Notes: generated by a model not told the origin, from the sequence alone. Positions 7,375 to 16,153 are shown, numbered from the stretch's first letter. The stretch: 30,705 nt of DNA from JAXGYX01 sp964487355 (GCA_964487355.1 CAZAPS010000020.1:1-30705), one strand, 5' to 3'. A program made the numbers and translations.

Positions 7375-7487
7375 TAATAAGTAGCGGGTAAATCCGATCT
7401 TTTTTGTGCCATATTCCTGTATCATTTCGCGGCGACCTTCGCTAACGTTTGGTATAACCTAAGCCTCAGGAAGTCGAGGGACTCGCC

Positions 7488-8162
7488 ATGAAACAACAGC
7501 AACCAATCTTGATTCTCGCGGGCGCCTATGGTGTCGGCAAGAGTGAGGTGGCGCTCAATCTCGCGTTGAGCGAACGCCGATCCGGTAAACCGGTCACCCT
7601 GGGCGATCTGGACGTCGTCAATCCCTATTTCCGATCCCGCCAGCGCCATGAGTTGCTGGAAGCCGCCGGTGTTCAGGTAATCAGTTCAAGTCTGGGGCAC
7701 ATCAATACACAGGATCTTCCCGCGGTCAGCAACGCGCTGAGAGGACCTCTAAGAGAAAAGGAACGTCTGGTCATCATTGACGCGGGCGGAGACCGAGCCG
7801 GACTGCGCCCATTGGAATTGTTTCGCGACGACTTTGAAGATCGGACAGAGCTGTTGGTCGTCCTGAATCATCTGCGCCCCGAAAACCGGGACGTCAGCTC
7901 AGCTTTACAGACCATCTCCCGGATTGAAGCCCAAAGCCGCTTGAAGTTGGCGGGTCTGGTGGTGAACAGTCACCTGCTTGGTGAAACCACGGTGGACCAT
8001 CTGTTGGACGGTTTGGCGATCGCGCGGGAAGTCTCACGACTTCGTTCGGCGCCCTTGCGTTGGATCTGTGGATCGCAAAAGGTGCTTCATGATTTGCCTA
8101 AGGAAATCGACATTCCCCAGTTGACGATCAATCATTATCTTCGATCGGACTGGATGGGTTAG
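7488..8162 (+). CDS. P-loop ATPase associated with 2-oxoacid:ferredoxin oxidoreductase
   Basis: 224 residues. The Walker A motif is GAYGVGKS (residues 12-19) and the deviant-MinD-like DLDVVNPYFRSR comes next, followed by VIIDAGGDRAG as the Walker B/switch region and VVLNHLRPENRD. This is the SIMIBI-class nucleotide-binding family that in clostridia often precedes ferredoxin-linked 2-oxoacid oxidoreductase genes. What it does there is unknown to me; assembly or cofactor loading of the enzyme is a guess. It is the first gene of the operon, 54 bases ahead of the ferredoxin-subunit gene. A GAGGG-type ribosome binding site stands before the ATG. Confidence 0.75.
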   Translation: MKQQQPILILAGAYGVGKSEVALNLALSERRSGKPVTLGDLDVVNPYFRSRQRHELLEAAGVQVISSSLGHINTQDLPAVSNALRGPLREKERLVIIDAGGDRAGLRPLELFRDDFEDRTELLVVLNHLRPENRDVSSALQTISRIEAQSRLKLAGLVVNSHLLGETTVDHLLDGLAIAREVSRLRSAPLRWICGSQKVLHDLPKEIDIPQLTINHYLRSDWMG

Positions 8163-8216
8163 GTCCGCGGCTATCCGCAGACACCAACTCAAAACACAGA
8201 GTAAGTGAGGAACGAC

Positions 8217-8453
8217 ATGTCAAGACAAGGAAGAGTCTCGTTCAATCAAGATCGTTGTAAAGGGTGCGGCCTGTGCATCAGCGTCTGCCCGGTCAAAATA
8301 TTGGATTTCGACACAAAGGCGGTGAACAAAAGAGGGTACATTCCGGCGTTTGCGAAAGAACCGGACAAATGCATCGCCTGCATGAATTGCGCCATCATGT
8401 GCCCTGACCTGGTGATCACAGTGAAACTCATCGACGGGGAGGTGGACAAATGA
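8217..8453 (+). CDS. 2-oxoacid:ferredoxin oxidoreductase, ferredoxin (delta) subunit
   Basis: 78 residues with two complete [4Fe-4S] motifs: Cys14, 17, 20, 24 (CKGCGLCISVCP) and Cys52, 55, 58, 62 (CIACMNCAIMCP). This is the small KorD/VorD-type subunit that passes electrons from the thiamine-diphosphate centre to external ferredoxin. I use the ATG at 8217, with GTGAGG seven bases upstream; an in-frame GTG at 8205 is part of that binding site. The stop overlaps the next start by four bases, so the subunits are translationally coupled. Confidence 0.9.
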   Translation: MSRQGRVSFNQDRCKGCGLCISVCPVKILDFDTKAVNKRGYIPAFAKEPDKCIACMNCAIMCPDLVITVKLIDGEVDK

Positions 8454-9514
8454 GTCGCGTATTGATGAAAGGCAATGAGGTAATCGGAGCAGCCGCGATC
8501 AAAGCCGGTTGCAAATATTTTTTTGGCTATCCAATCACACCACAAAGCGAGCTGCCGGAATACATGGCGGTGCATCTGCCCGCCGTCGGCGGTTCATTTG
8601 TCCAGGCTGAAAGTGAAGTCGCGGCGATCAACATGGTCTATGGGGCCGCGGCTTGCGGGGCGCGCTCGATGACCTCATCTTCCTCGCCGGGCATCGCTTT
8701 GAAGCAGGAAGGAATCTCGTTCATGGCGGCGGCCCAACTGCCCTGTGTGATCGTCAACATCGCGCGCGGCGGTCCGGGACTGGGTGGCATCCAACCATCT
8801 CAAGCGGATTATATTCAGGCTACTCGAGGCGGCGGCAACGGCGACTATCATGTCCCGGTTTTCGCGCCCGCCTCCTTACAGGAGCTTGCGGAGGTCGTAG
8901 CCTACGCCTTCGAAATGGCCGATCGGTATCGCAACCCGATCATGATTCTGGGCGACGGCATGCTGGGTCAAATGATGGAAGCTGTGGATTTAAGCCGGAT
9001 CGGACCCGGTGAGACACCGGAAAAACCATGGGCCACCACAGGCACCCGGGGAAAGCGGGCGCCGAACATCGTCAACTCGCTTTATCTGGATCCGTTGGAG
9101 CTCGAAGAGCACTCGCACAAGCTGGAGCGGAAATATCAGACCATCAAACAGGAAGAGTGGCGGGCGCAGACCGACGCGCTGGACGGCGCGGACGTGGTCG
9201 CGGTCGCCTACGGAACCACCGCCCGAATCGTGCGTCAGGCACAAGAAGATCTGATGAAAGAAGGAATCAAGCTGGGCTTGATCCGACCGATTACATTGTG
9301 GCCTTTCCCTGACCCCACGTTCGACCAACTGGATCCGGCGACCAAAGATCTACTGGTGGTGGAAATGAGTCTGGGACAGATGCTGGACGATGTAAGATTG
9401 GCGAATGAGTCCCGCCGGACGATCCATTTCACCGGTCGGACCGGAGGGATGGTCCCCACTTCCATACAGGTGGCGGACAAGGTGCGGGAGATCCTCGCGG
9501 GGAGGCGGGCATGA
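8450..9514 (+). CDS. vorB: 2-oxoacid:ferredoxin oxidoreductase alpha subunit (VorB type)
   Basis: 354 residues. The sequence matches the pyruvate/2-oxoacid:ferredoxin oxidoreductase alpha family: YFFGYPITPQSELPEYM near the N-terminus, FVQAESEVAAINMVYGAAACGARSMT with the substrate-loop glutamate, the SSSPGIALKQEG stretch, and ILGDGMLGQMME. These agree best with VorB, the subunit annotated for branched-chain (3-methyl-2-oxobutanoate) oxidation; 2-oxoglutarate cannot be excluded. With the beta, gamma and delta subunits it would convert a 2-oxoacid, CoA and oxidised ferredoxin to acyl-CoA, CO2 and reduced ferredoxin, reversibly. Four-base overlaps at both ends. Confidence 0.88.
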   Translation: MSRVLMKGNEVIGAAAIKAGCKYFFGYPITPQSELPEYMAVHLPAVGGSFVQAESEVAAINMVYGAAACGARSMTSSSSPGIALKQEGISFMAAAQLPCVIVNIARGGPGLGGIQPSQADYIQATRGGGNGDYHVPVFAPASLQELAEVVAYAFEMADRYRNPIMILGDGMLGQMMEAVDLSRIGPGETPEKPWATTGTRGKRAPNIVNSLYLDPLELEEHSHKLERKYQTIKQEEWRAQTDALDGADVVAVAYGTTARIVRQAQEDLMKEGIKLGLIRPITLWPFPDPTFDQLDPATKDLLVVEMSLGQMLDDVRLANESRRTIHFTGRTGGMVPTSIQVADKVREILAGRRA

Positions 9515-10281
9515 CAACTATTTTTGACAGGACCAAAGGATTGATCGACGTGGAAACCCACTATTGCCCCGGTTGCACACACGGCGTCATTCACCGAATG
9601 GTCGCTGAGGCTTTGGTGGAATTGGGCGAGCTCGAAAACACGGTCGGCGTCTGTCCGGTCGGCTGCGCCGTCTTGGCCTATGATTATTTTAACTGCGACA
9701 TGATCGAGGCCGCCCACGGACGAGCGCCGGCGGTGGCGACCGGCATCCGTCGAGTATTGCCGGACAGCACGATTTTCACCTATCAGGGAGACGGCGATCT
9801 CGCCTCCATCGGCACGGCGGAGATCATTCACGCAGCTCATCGCGCGGAAAACATGACCGTCATCTTCGTGAACAACGCGATCTACGGCATGACCGGCGGA
9901 CAGATGGCGCCGACCACACTGGTCGGTCAGCGCACCACCACTTCACCCCAAGGGCGCGACGCTCAGACCATGGGCTATCCTTTGCGCATCAGTGAGATGC
10001 TCGCGACCATTCCGGGCGCCGCCTATATCGAACGAGTGTCCACCGCCACCCCAAACAAAGTCCGCAAAGCCAAACAGGCGATTGTCAAAGCATTCGAGGT
10101 TCAAAAAGCCCGCCTCGGCTTTAGCATGATTGAAATCTTGTCGACCTGTCCGACCAATTGGGGCATGAGCCCGGTCAATTCTTTAAAGTGGCTGGAGACC
10201 GACATGGAACCTTATTACCCATTGGGCGTGTATCGGGACCTCACGCGGGAAACCGCCGCCGATGAAGGAGGGTCAAAATGA
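9511..10281 (+). CDS. 2-oxoacid:ferredoxin oxidoreductase beta subunit, ThDP-binding
   Basis: 256 residues. This is the thiamine-diphosphate subunit (KorB/VorA-like). CPGC (Cys19, Cys22) near the start and VCPVGCAVLAYDYF further on are typical of the family. TYQGDGDLASIG followed by VNNAIYGMTGGQ is the ThDP/Mg2+-binding motif, and TTTSPQGRD the usual loop after it. The short form fits the four-subunit enzymes rather than the fused pyruvate enzyme. Start and stop overlap the neighbouring subunit genes by four bases each. Confidence 0.9.
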   Translation: MTTIFDRTKGLIDVETHYCPGCTHGVIHRMVAEALVELGELENTVGVCPVGCAVLAYDYFNCDMIEAAHGRAPAVATGIRRVLPDSTIFTYQGDGDLASIGTAEIIHAAHRAENMTVIFVNNAIYGMTGGQMAPTTLVGQRTTTSPQGRDAQTMGYPLRISEMLATIPGAAYIERVSTATPNKVRKAKQAIVKAFEVQKARLGFSMIEILSTCPTNWGMSPVNSLKWLETDMEPYYPLGVYRDLTRETAADEGGSK

Positions 10282-10862
10282 TTTCAGACCTGAACGAGCA
10301 GATAAAATCCGCCGAGCAGCGGGTCTTGATGGCCGGTTTTGGCGGACAGGGCATCATGTTGATGGGTCAGATCCTCGCGGCGGCGGCGCTGAAAGAAGGT
10401 AAGGAAGTCTCCTGGCTGCCATCCTATGGCCCCGAAATGCGGGGTGGAACCGCGAATTGCTCGGTCATCCTGGCTGACGGAGAGATCCGCTCGCCTTTGA
10501 TTGACAAAGACGCGACTTCGGCGATCATCATGAACGCCCCATCGTTTGACACATTCGAACACATCGTCCGTCCCGGTGGCCTGCTGCTGCTGAACAGCTC
10601 GCTGGTCAAACGTGACTCGACCCGATCCGACGTGACGATTGTGAAGGTGCCGGTCACCGACCTGGCAATCGAGAAAGGTAACGTGCGCACCGCCAACATC
10701 ATCATGTTGGGCGCCTGGCTGAAGTTGACCAACTACGTGCGAATCGAGACCGCCCTGGATGTCGTGGCGGAAACCTTCGCCACGAAAAAGGCCGCACTGA
10801 TTGAGCTCAATCAGCTGGCCTTGTCGCTGGGCACGCAAAGCGTGCCGTCAGCCACATTTTAA
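10278..10862 (+). CDS. 2-oxoacid:ferredoxin oxidoreductase gamma subunit
   Basis: 194 residues, KorC/VorC-like. MAGFGGQGIMLMGQILAAAA near residue 20 and WLPSYGPEMRGGTANCSV are hallmark sequences of the gamma domain, which helps form the CoA pocket. It is the last gene of the operon and completes an ATPase-delta-alpha-beta-gamma order. Its TAA (10860-10862) overlaps the stop codon of the convergent flavoprotein gene (10859-10861), and I find no terminator hairpin between them, so the two transcripts may run into one another. Confidence 0.88.
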   Translation: MISDLNEQIKSAEQRVLMAGFGGQGIMLMGQILAAAALKEGKEVSWLPSYGPEMRGGTANCSVILADGEIRSPLIDKDATSAIIMNAPSFDTFEHIVRPGGLLLLNSSLVKRDSTRSDVTIVKVPVTDLAIEKGNVRTANIIMLGAWLKLTNYVRIETALDVVAETFATKKAALIELNQLALSLGTQSVPSATF

Positions 10863-12532
10863 TTCGACTCGTCTTTTGTTTGTTGATCCGGCTCACCTTT
10901 GCATTTCGTATATTGCCTCTGTCCGCCGGACAGGTTGTACACTTCTTTGCAGCCCTTGTTGATCAAGATGTTCTGCATGACGTTGCCCATCTCCCCTTGC
11001 TCACAGTAGGTGACGATCACCGAGTCCTTGTCCAACAGTTCCGGCAGGGCGGTCCTCAGCTCTTCGCAAAGCAATCCGTGCGCCGTGTCGATCGAATCGC
11101 CCTTCTGCTGATCCGGTTCTGTGGCGTCGATCAGGGTGTACGGCCTGCCTGACTTGATCAGCTCATCCAGTCCATCCGCCGTGATCAGCGGCCGGCCTTT
11201 ATTAATCGCGTTGTCCAAAATCATTCCGGTATATAACACCGGATCTCTGACGAGTGAGAACGGCGGCGCGTAGCCCAGATCCAGATGGTACAAATCCTCC
11301 ACCTTGGCTTTGAAGCTGATCGCCGTGGCGAACACGTCGAGGCGCTTGTCGACCCCCTGCCGGCCGATGATCTGAGCGCCCAGCAGACGACCGGTCGCCT
11401 TGTCCGCGACCGCCTTGATCACCAAATCCTGCCCTCCCATATATCTGGGTTTGTTCGGCTTGATGTCATGACTGACCACGACGTCATAGCCCTGTTCTTT
11501 GGCCTCTCGCTCCGACAACCCGGTCAGCCCCACCGCTCTGTCAAACACCTGGAAGATTCCGGTGCCGAGCACACCTCTAAACTCCGCGTCACCACCGGTA
11601 ACGTTCTCACCGGTGATTCTGCCCATCTTATTGGCCGTCGTTCCCAGCGGACGGTAGACCGACTTGCCGGTCACCGCGTGAAACTGCTCGGCGCAATCTC
11701 CGCAGGCATAGATATCCGGCAGGCTGGTCCGCGTCTTCGCGTCCACATGGATGGCGCCGGCGACGCCCAGTTCAATACCGGCCTCGGCGGCGATTTTCGT
11801 ATTTGGGCGCACGCCGGTGGACACCAGCACCAAATCCGCCGACATCTCCCGACCATCTTCCAAAACCACACCGTCTTTTGTTATTTTGGTCACCGAGACA
11901 CCGGTGAACACCGCGACATCATTTTCTTCAACATGATCTTGAACATGGGCCGCCATGTCGGCGTCCAGTCCCGGCGTGACCTGGGGTAATCGTTCGAACA
12001 ACGTCACATTCATACCCAGCGCCTTCAGGTTTTCGCACATTTCCAGACCAATGAAACCCGTGCCGACAATCGCGGCCGACGCCGGGCGCTTGGCGTCAAT
12101 GAATGATTGAATGCGATTCATGTCGTCGATGTCGCGCAAGGTAAACACATGTTCACCATCCATCCCCTCGATCGGCGGCGTGACCGCGCTTGCTCCGGTC
12201 GCGATCACCAATTTGTCATAATGATCGGTGAAAACTTCTCCATTGGCGATGTTCCTGACACTGACAGTCTTCGTGTCCGGATCGATCGAAATCACTTCGT
12301 GCAGCGTCAAAACATCCACATTATATTTGCGCTTAAAGGCCGCCGGATCGCGCGGCGTCAACAGCGCGGCGTCTTTGACCACACCGCCCAGGTAATAAGG
12401 AATAGTGCAGGCCGAATACGATATGTAGGTGCTTTTTTCATAAATGACAATGCTCGCCTCTTCGTTATTTCTTCTTGCTTTGGCCGCCGCCGACGGACCC
12501 GCCGCGACCGCTCCAATAATAATTATCCGCAT
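10859..12532 (-). CDS. CoA-disulfide reductase-type flavoprotein fused to a rhodanese domain
   Basis: 557 residues in two parts. Residues 1-450 are a pyridine nucleotide-disulfide oxidoreductase: FAD motif MRIIIIGAVAAGPSAA, single redox Cys42 in SYSACTIPYYLGG, NAD(P)H site AAIVGTGFIGLEMCENL, second FAD motif DIYACGDCAE. The lone cysteine at this place marks the CoA-disulfide reductase / NADH oxidase / persulfide reductase group. Residues about 455-545 form a rhodanese domain with its active-loop cysteine in VTYCEQGEMGN. Fusions of this kind reduce CoA disulfide or CoA persulfide and polysulfide; which applies here is open. A good GAGGAG site precedes the ATG. It faces the oxidoreductase operon, whose reaction consumes CoA, so control of the CoA thiol pool is an attractive inference. 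Confidence 0.88.
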   Translation of the reverse strand: MRIIIIGAVAAGPSAAAKARRNNEEASIVIYEKSTYISYSACTIPYYLGGVVKDAALLTPRDPAAFKRKYNVDVLTLHEVISIDPDTKTVSVRNIANGEVFTDHYDKLVIATGASAVTPPIEGMDGEHVFTLRDIDDMNRIQSFIDAKRPASAAIVGTGFIGLEMCENLKALGMNVTLFERLPQVTPGLDADMAAHVQDHVEENDVAVFTGVSVTKITKDGVVLEDGREMSADLVLVSTGVRPNTKIAAEAGIELGVAGAIHVDAKTRTSLPDIYACGDCAEQFHAVTGKSVYRPLGTTANKMGRITGENVTGGDAEFRGVLGTGIFQVFDRAVGLTGLSEREAKEQGYDVVVSHDIKPNKPRYMGGQDLVIKAVADKATGRLLGAQIIGRQGVDKRLDVFATAISFKAKVEDLYHLDLGYAPPFSLVRDPVLYTGMILDNAINKGRPLITADGLDELIKSGRPYTLIDATEPDQQKGDSIDTAHGLLCEELRTALPELLDKDSVIVTYCEQGEMGNVMQNILINKGCKEVYNLSGGQRQYTKCKGEPDQQTKDESN

Positions 12533-12618
12533 GTCAATCTCCTCATCAGTTCATTTTTTACGAATCCAATCGTGAATCCAACTGCTCGGTATTCTCTTTA
12601 TTTTAACGTAATTCACAG

Positions 12619-12659
12619 AAATAGAAAAAACGCTCGCGCGATCCACGTCGCACAAGCGT
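12619..12659 (-). terminator. Intrinsic terminator of the ORP-like operon
   Basis: On the minus strand, ACGCTTGTGCGA pairs with TCGCGCGAGCGT (12 bp, two G-U pairs) around a 6-base loop, followed by six T residues and further T-rich sequence. It ends the operon that begins at 17093. Confidence 0.85.
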
Positions 12660-12713
12660 CCTCTCAGCAAATAATTCAATCGTGACAACTAGACGAAAGA
12701 TCGATCGTCCGTA

Positions 12714-13061
12714 TCACTCATCATGGTGGTGGTCCTCGCAGATGGAGCCGGTGGATGACAACGAACCCTGGAGATAGGCGCTCGCCACCTCCGCGGCGTC
12801 GCCGCTCGCTCCGACCAGCACCTCAATCTTTTTCTCATTGAAGATTTCGACCGCCCCGGCGCCCATGCCGCCGGAGATGATCACCTTCACACCCAAATCA
12901 TTCAAAAAGTTAGGCAAAAACCCCGGCTTATGTCCCGGATTGGGTATCGCCTCCTTCTTGACGATCTGATTGCCCTCGGCGTCAAAAATTACAAATTCCT
13001 CACAATGACCGAAGTGCTCCGTAACCTGACCCCTGTCACTCGCCACAGCGATTTTCATCAT
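12714..13061 (-). CDS. NifX/ORP-family Fe-Mo cofactor-binding-like protein (second copy)
   Basis: 115 residues, one dinitrogenase iron-molybdenum cofactor (NifX/NifB C-terminal, COG1433) domain: MKIAVASDRGQVTEHFGHCEEFVIFD at the start and VIISGGMGAGAVEIF in the middle. The family binds metal-sulfur clusters; nitrogenase genes are absent here. The C-terminal tail ends CEDHHHDE, a likely metal-binding addition. The start overlaps the stop of the Mrp-type gene (ATGA), with GGAGG seven bases upstream. It is the last gene of the operon and differs clearly from the copy at 15741. Confidence 0.85.
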   Translation of the reverse strand: MMKIAVASDRGQVTEHFGHCEEFVIFDAEGNQIVKKEAIPNPGHKPGFLPNFLNDLGVKVIISGGMGAGAVEIFNEKKIEVLVGASGDAAEVASAYLQGSLSSTGSICEDHHHDE

Positions 13062-13900
13062 TTCGTTTCCTCCATCCGCTCCAAAACATCCGCGACCGAA
13101 TCCAGCTGAATGCCGTCGTAAGACTCAATTTCGCCTTTGTCACAGGCTCTCGAGATCTCCGGATCGATCGGCATTCTCGCAAGAACCTTCAAACCGTGTT
13201 CAGCGGCGATCTCATCGATATGACTGTCACCAAAAACCTGATATTCCTTACCGTTGTCCGGACATTTAAAGTAAGACATGTTCTCGATCAGACCAATGAT
13301 CGGCACATCCATCATGATGGCCATCTTGACCGCTTTGGCCACAATCATCGACACCAGCTCCTGCGGCGAGGTGACCACGATGATTCCGTCGACCGGAAGG
13401 GATTGAAATACCGTTAGCGGAACATCTCCGGTGCCCGGCGGCATGTCGATGAACATATAGTCGACATCCGTCCAGATCACATCGCTCCAAAACTGCTTCA
13501 CCGTGCCGGCGAGAATCGGCCCTCTCCAGACGACCGGATCGGTATCGTTTTCCAACAGCAGGTTGATCGACATGATGTCGATACCGGTTTTAGTCTTGAC
13601 CGGATAGACACCAAATTCACTGATCAGCGCTTTCTGCTCGATGCCGAAAGCTCTGGGAATCGACGGTCCGGTCACATCCGCGTCCAGCACCGCGGTCCGA
13701 TGCCCCTTCCGGTTCATCGTCGTCGCAAGTAGTGAGGTGACCGACGATTTGCCGACGCCTCCCTTGCCGCTGACCACACCGATCACTTTCTTGACGCTGC
13801 TCATCTCGTGAAGCTTTTCGGCAAAGTCAAGCTCCGGCTCGACCCGTTCACCGCAGTCCTCCGAACAGCCCCCGCAGTTTTGATTACAATTTTCGCTCAT
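13058..13900 (-). CDS. Mrp/NBP35-family Fe-S carrier ATPase
   Basis: 280 residues. The N-terminus carries a Cys cluster (Cys5, 9, 12, 16), like the ferredoxin-type cluster of NBP35. The P-loop with deviant Walker A, VSGKGGVGKSS, is at 44-53; DADVTGPSIPRAFG and MFIDMPPGTGDVPLT are the switch regions characteristic of Mrp. Family members bind an Fe-S cluster at a C-terminal CxxC in the dimer and pass it to apoproteins; here that site reads FKCPDNGKEY, so the second cysteine is replaced by Asn. AAGGAG precedes the ATG. There is an 80-base gap from the previous gene, with no convincing promoter, so I place it in the same operon. Confidence 0.9.
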   Translation of the reverse strand: MSENCNQNCGGCSEDCGERVEPELDFAEKLHEMSSVKKVIGVVSGKGGVGKSSVTSLLATTMNRKGHRTAVLDADVTGPSIPRAFGIEQKALISEFGVYPVKTKTGIDIMSINLLLENDTDPVVWRGPILAGTVKQFWSDVIWTDVDYMFIDMPPGTGDVPLTVFQSLPVDGIIVVTSPQELVSMIVAKAVKMAIMMDVPIIGLIENMSYFKCPDNGKEYQVFGDSHIDEIAAEHGLKVLARMPIDPEISRACDKGEIESYDGIQLDSVADVLERMEETK

Positions 13901-13980
13901 AGACGTCGCTCCTTACCGTTTCGATTATTTGTATTGATAGACTGTTTCAGAATATCACCACCGCCGAATCAGCGCCACGG

Positions 13981-14895
13981 TCATTTTGCCGTTTCCGCCT
14001 CCATCAATTCACGCCCATCAAACAACAATCTCATCGTCTCTTCATAGACCGCTTTGACCGCCTCGCCCGACGCGCAGTCCAGATCGACAATTGTCATTCC
14101 GTTGTTGATCGCCTTGACCGCGTCCGTGTCAAACGGTATCTTGCCGGTAAAATGCAAGCCCCGCTCTTGACATAGCGCTTCAATCTTCTCAGTATTGGCG
14201 ATGTTGGTATCATATTTATTGACACAGACGACCGTCTCGACCGCGAACTTCGCGGCCGTTTGAATGATTCGTTCCATATCGCTGATGCCGGACACCGACG
14301 GCTCGGCCACGATCAACACCATGTCCACGCCACTGAGCGAAGCGATGACCGGGCAGCCGATCCCCGGCGACCCGTCGATAATGGCCAGTTTCGATTTGGC
14401 CACCTTCGGATTCGCCTCCGCCTCATCTTTCATGTGTTTTTTTACTTCGGAGACCAGCAGTCCGGATGTGCCGCTGCCCATCCTGAGTTGCGCCGTCGAA
14501 AACACCGTTTGTTCATCGGAGTGCAGCATCAATTCTCCGGCCACCGCCGGTGACAAAGTCGCCGCCCCGACCGGACAGACCAGCTCACACACTCCGCAGC
14601 CCTCACAGGCATACGGATCCACCCGATATCCACCTTCCGATGTGATCGCCCCAAACCTGCAAGACTGTCTGCAGAGATCGCACTCTATGCAGATCTCGGT
14701 GTCGATCTTCGCCTGCGGCAGGCCGTAATAGTCCGACCTTCGCGGTTCGCCGCTCCATCCGGAAATCAGATGAAGGTTTGGCGCGTCGACATCACAGTCC
14801 GCGTACGCCCGAACCTCGGACAGCTTGATGAAGGCGCTCGCGACCGTCGTTTTGCCTGTGCCGCCTTTTCCACTAAGGATGAGAAGTTGTTTCAT
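13981..14895 (-). CDS. MinD-like ATPase with inserted ferredoxin domain (first of two)
   Basis: 304 residues, COG1149-type. The deviant Walker A motif LSGKGGTGKTT is at residues 7-17. A double [4Fe-4S] ferredoxin insert follows, with Cys69, 72, 75, 79 and Cys97, 100, 103, 107. LAIIDGSPGIGCPVIASL is the switch II/Walker B region and VLIVAEPSVSGISDMERI the later conserved loop. In Desulfovibrio, two such ATPases form the ORP complex with an NifX-family protein and Mrp and influence septum placement; the role here is unknown. The start overlaps the end of the paralogous gene by 23 bases, so the pair is tightly coupled. Confidence 0.9.
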   Translation of the reverse strand: MKQLLILSGKGGTGKTTVASAFIKLSEVRAYADCDVDAPNLHLISGWSGEPRRSDYYGLPQAKIDTEICIECDLCRQSCRFGAITSEGGYRVDPYACEGCGVCELVCPVGAATLSPAVAGELMLHSDEQTVFSTAQLRMGSGTSGLLVSEVKKHMKDEAEANPKVAKSKLAIIDGSPGIGCPVIASLSGVDMVLIVAEPSVSGISDMERIIQTAAKFAVETVVCVNKYDTNIANTEKIEALCQERGLHFTGKIPFDTDAVKAINNGMTIVDLDCASGEAVKAVYEETMRLLFDGRELMEAETAK

Positions 14896-15739
14896 TGCGC
14901 GCCTTTTCTATCACCGTACGCAACAGTTCGGTGAAGTCCTCCTTATATTTTTCATTTTCATGGACCGCGATCTTGGCGTTTGAAGTCAACAGACCCAGAT
15001 CATGGTCAAACGGAATCCGCCATAAAATGTCGATGTCTCGTTCCACACAAAATACTTCCGCCGGATTCTCACCGTCCAGACATTTGTTCAATACCACACC
15101 AAATGGCTTGTCAAACAGTTGAACCAGATCATAGACCATATTGAGATTGTGCACACCGAACAAGGTCGGCTCGGCCACCAACACGCAATAGTCCGCGTCT
15201 TTTATGCTTTCCATCACGATACAGGCGCTGCCCGGCGGACAGTCGATCACGACCATCTCATCGTCATCCGCCCGCGCGCGCACTCCGTCCAACAGATTCT
15301 CAATGATCGGAATGCCGGTCGCCTCACCGGTGTTCAGGATGCCTGTCTCAACTCTCACATTGCTCGACATCCCTCTTTGTACCTTGCCGATCACCTTGTC
15401 TCTTTCTGTCAAAGCCTTCTGTGGGCAAAGGATGACGCAGCCACCGCAGGAATGACAGATATCGTCAAAGATGATCAGTTTGTCTTTTAAATAAGCAAGT
15501 GCGTTGAAATTACAAAATTCGACGCACTTGCGACAGCCATCACACAAATTGGGATCAACGACAGGAATCTTTACCGCTATGGTCTCTGTCTTGACATCGA
15601 CCGGCTTGAGGAAAAGATGGCCGTTTGGTTCTTCGACATCGCAGTCCACATAAGTCGCCGTGTCCGCGGCCGCCGCTAAATTAACCGATACCAGTGTTTT
15701 GCCGGTTCCCCCCTTGCCGCTCAGCACAGCGATCTTCAT
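14873..15739 (-). CDS. MinD-like ATPase with inserted ferredoxin domain (second of two)
   Basis: 288 residues, paralogue of the following gene. VLSGKGGTGKTLVSVNLA (residues 5-22) is the deviant Walker A; the ferredoxin insert has Cys66, 69, 72, 76 and Cys95, 98, 101, 105; MVVIDCPPGSACIVMESI is the switch region and CVLVAEPTLFGVHNL the conserved loop. Two different ATPases of this type side by side suggest a heterodimer. I start at ATG 15739, behind GGGAGGGG and one base after the end of the NifX-family gene, because an upstream in-frame extension would lie almost wholly inside that gene and add no family sequence. Confidence 0.9.
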   Translation of the reverse strand: MKIAVLSGKGGTGKTLVSVNLAAAADTATYVDCDVEEPNGHLFLKPVDVKTETIAVKIPVVDPNLCDGCRKCVEFCNFNALAYLKDKLIIFDDICHSCGGCVILCPQKALTERDKVIGKVQRGMSSNVRVETGILNTGEATGIPIIENLLDGVRARADDDEMVVIDCPPGSACIVMESIKDADYCVLVAEPTLFGVHNLNMVYDLVQLFDKPFGVVLNKCLDGENPAEVFCVERDIDILWRIPFDHDLGLLTSNAKIAVHENEKYKEDFTELLRTVIEKARNETTSHP

Positions 15740-15740
15740 G

Positions 15741-16109
15741 TCATGCCCCTCCCGGTCCATGCAATCCTTCATGAATCTCATCCAAAATGGCAAGTTTTCC
15801 GGCCGCGAACGCATCGAGGCTCTCTTTTATCGTGGTGTGAACCGTCTTGTAAATCTTGATGTCGGCTCCGCTGATCACCTCGGCGGCGTTTTGTCCACAT
15901 CTTGGAGTCAACAACGCTTTCGCTCCGCTGTCGACGATGATCTGCGCGGCTTTGATTCCCGCTCCACTGGCGCTCGCCGCGGCGGTATTGTCAAGAAATG
16001 AACTTTCTTTCGTGTCTGTATCATAGATCAGAAAATAAGGAGCCCGTCCAAATGACACACAGACGTTCGCTCCCAGATCCTTTTTATCAGTCGGCATCGC
16101 TATTTTCAT
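15741..16109 (-). CDS. NifX/ORP-family Fe-Mo cofactor-binding-like protein (first copy)
   Basis: 122 residues, one dinitrogenase iron-molybdenum cofactor-type domain: MKIAMPTDKKDLGANVCVSF at the start, FGRAPYFLIYD, and KALLTPRCGQNAAEVI in the centre. Orange protein of Desulfovibrio, which holds a Mo-Cu sulfide cluster, belongs here. Cys17 and the Cys in TPRCGQNA could bind metal. GGAGG stands nine bases before the ATG. It lies between the UPF0251 regulator and the two ferredoxin-type ATPases, the arrangement known from ORP loci. Confidence 0.85.
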   Translation of the reverse strand: MKIAMPTDKKDLGANVCVSFGRAPYFLIYDTDTKESSFLDNTAAASASGAGIKAAQIIVDSGAKALLTPRCGQNAAEVISGADIKIYKTVHTTIKESLDAFAAGKLAILDEIHEGLHGPGGA

Positions 16110-16153
16110 AATAAACCTCCAGTTTGGTTGTGACGGACAGCCGATTCGCGAGT

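Noticed and set aside
10863..11230. Frame in the C-terminal rhodanese part being a separate gene
   Set aside because: It is continuous in frame with the flavoprotein, with no internal start and ribosome binding site; fusions of this type are known.
11285..11989. A 234-codon open frame on the plus strand
   Set aside because: Antisense shadow of the CoA-disulfide reductase gene; no ribosome binding site or family resemblance.
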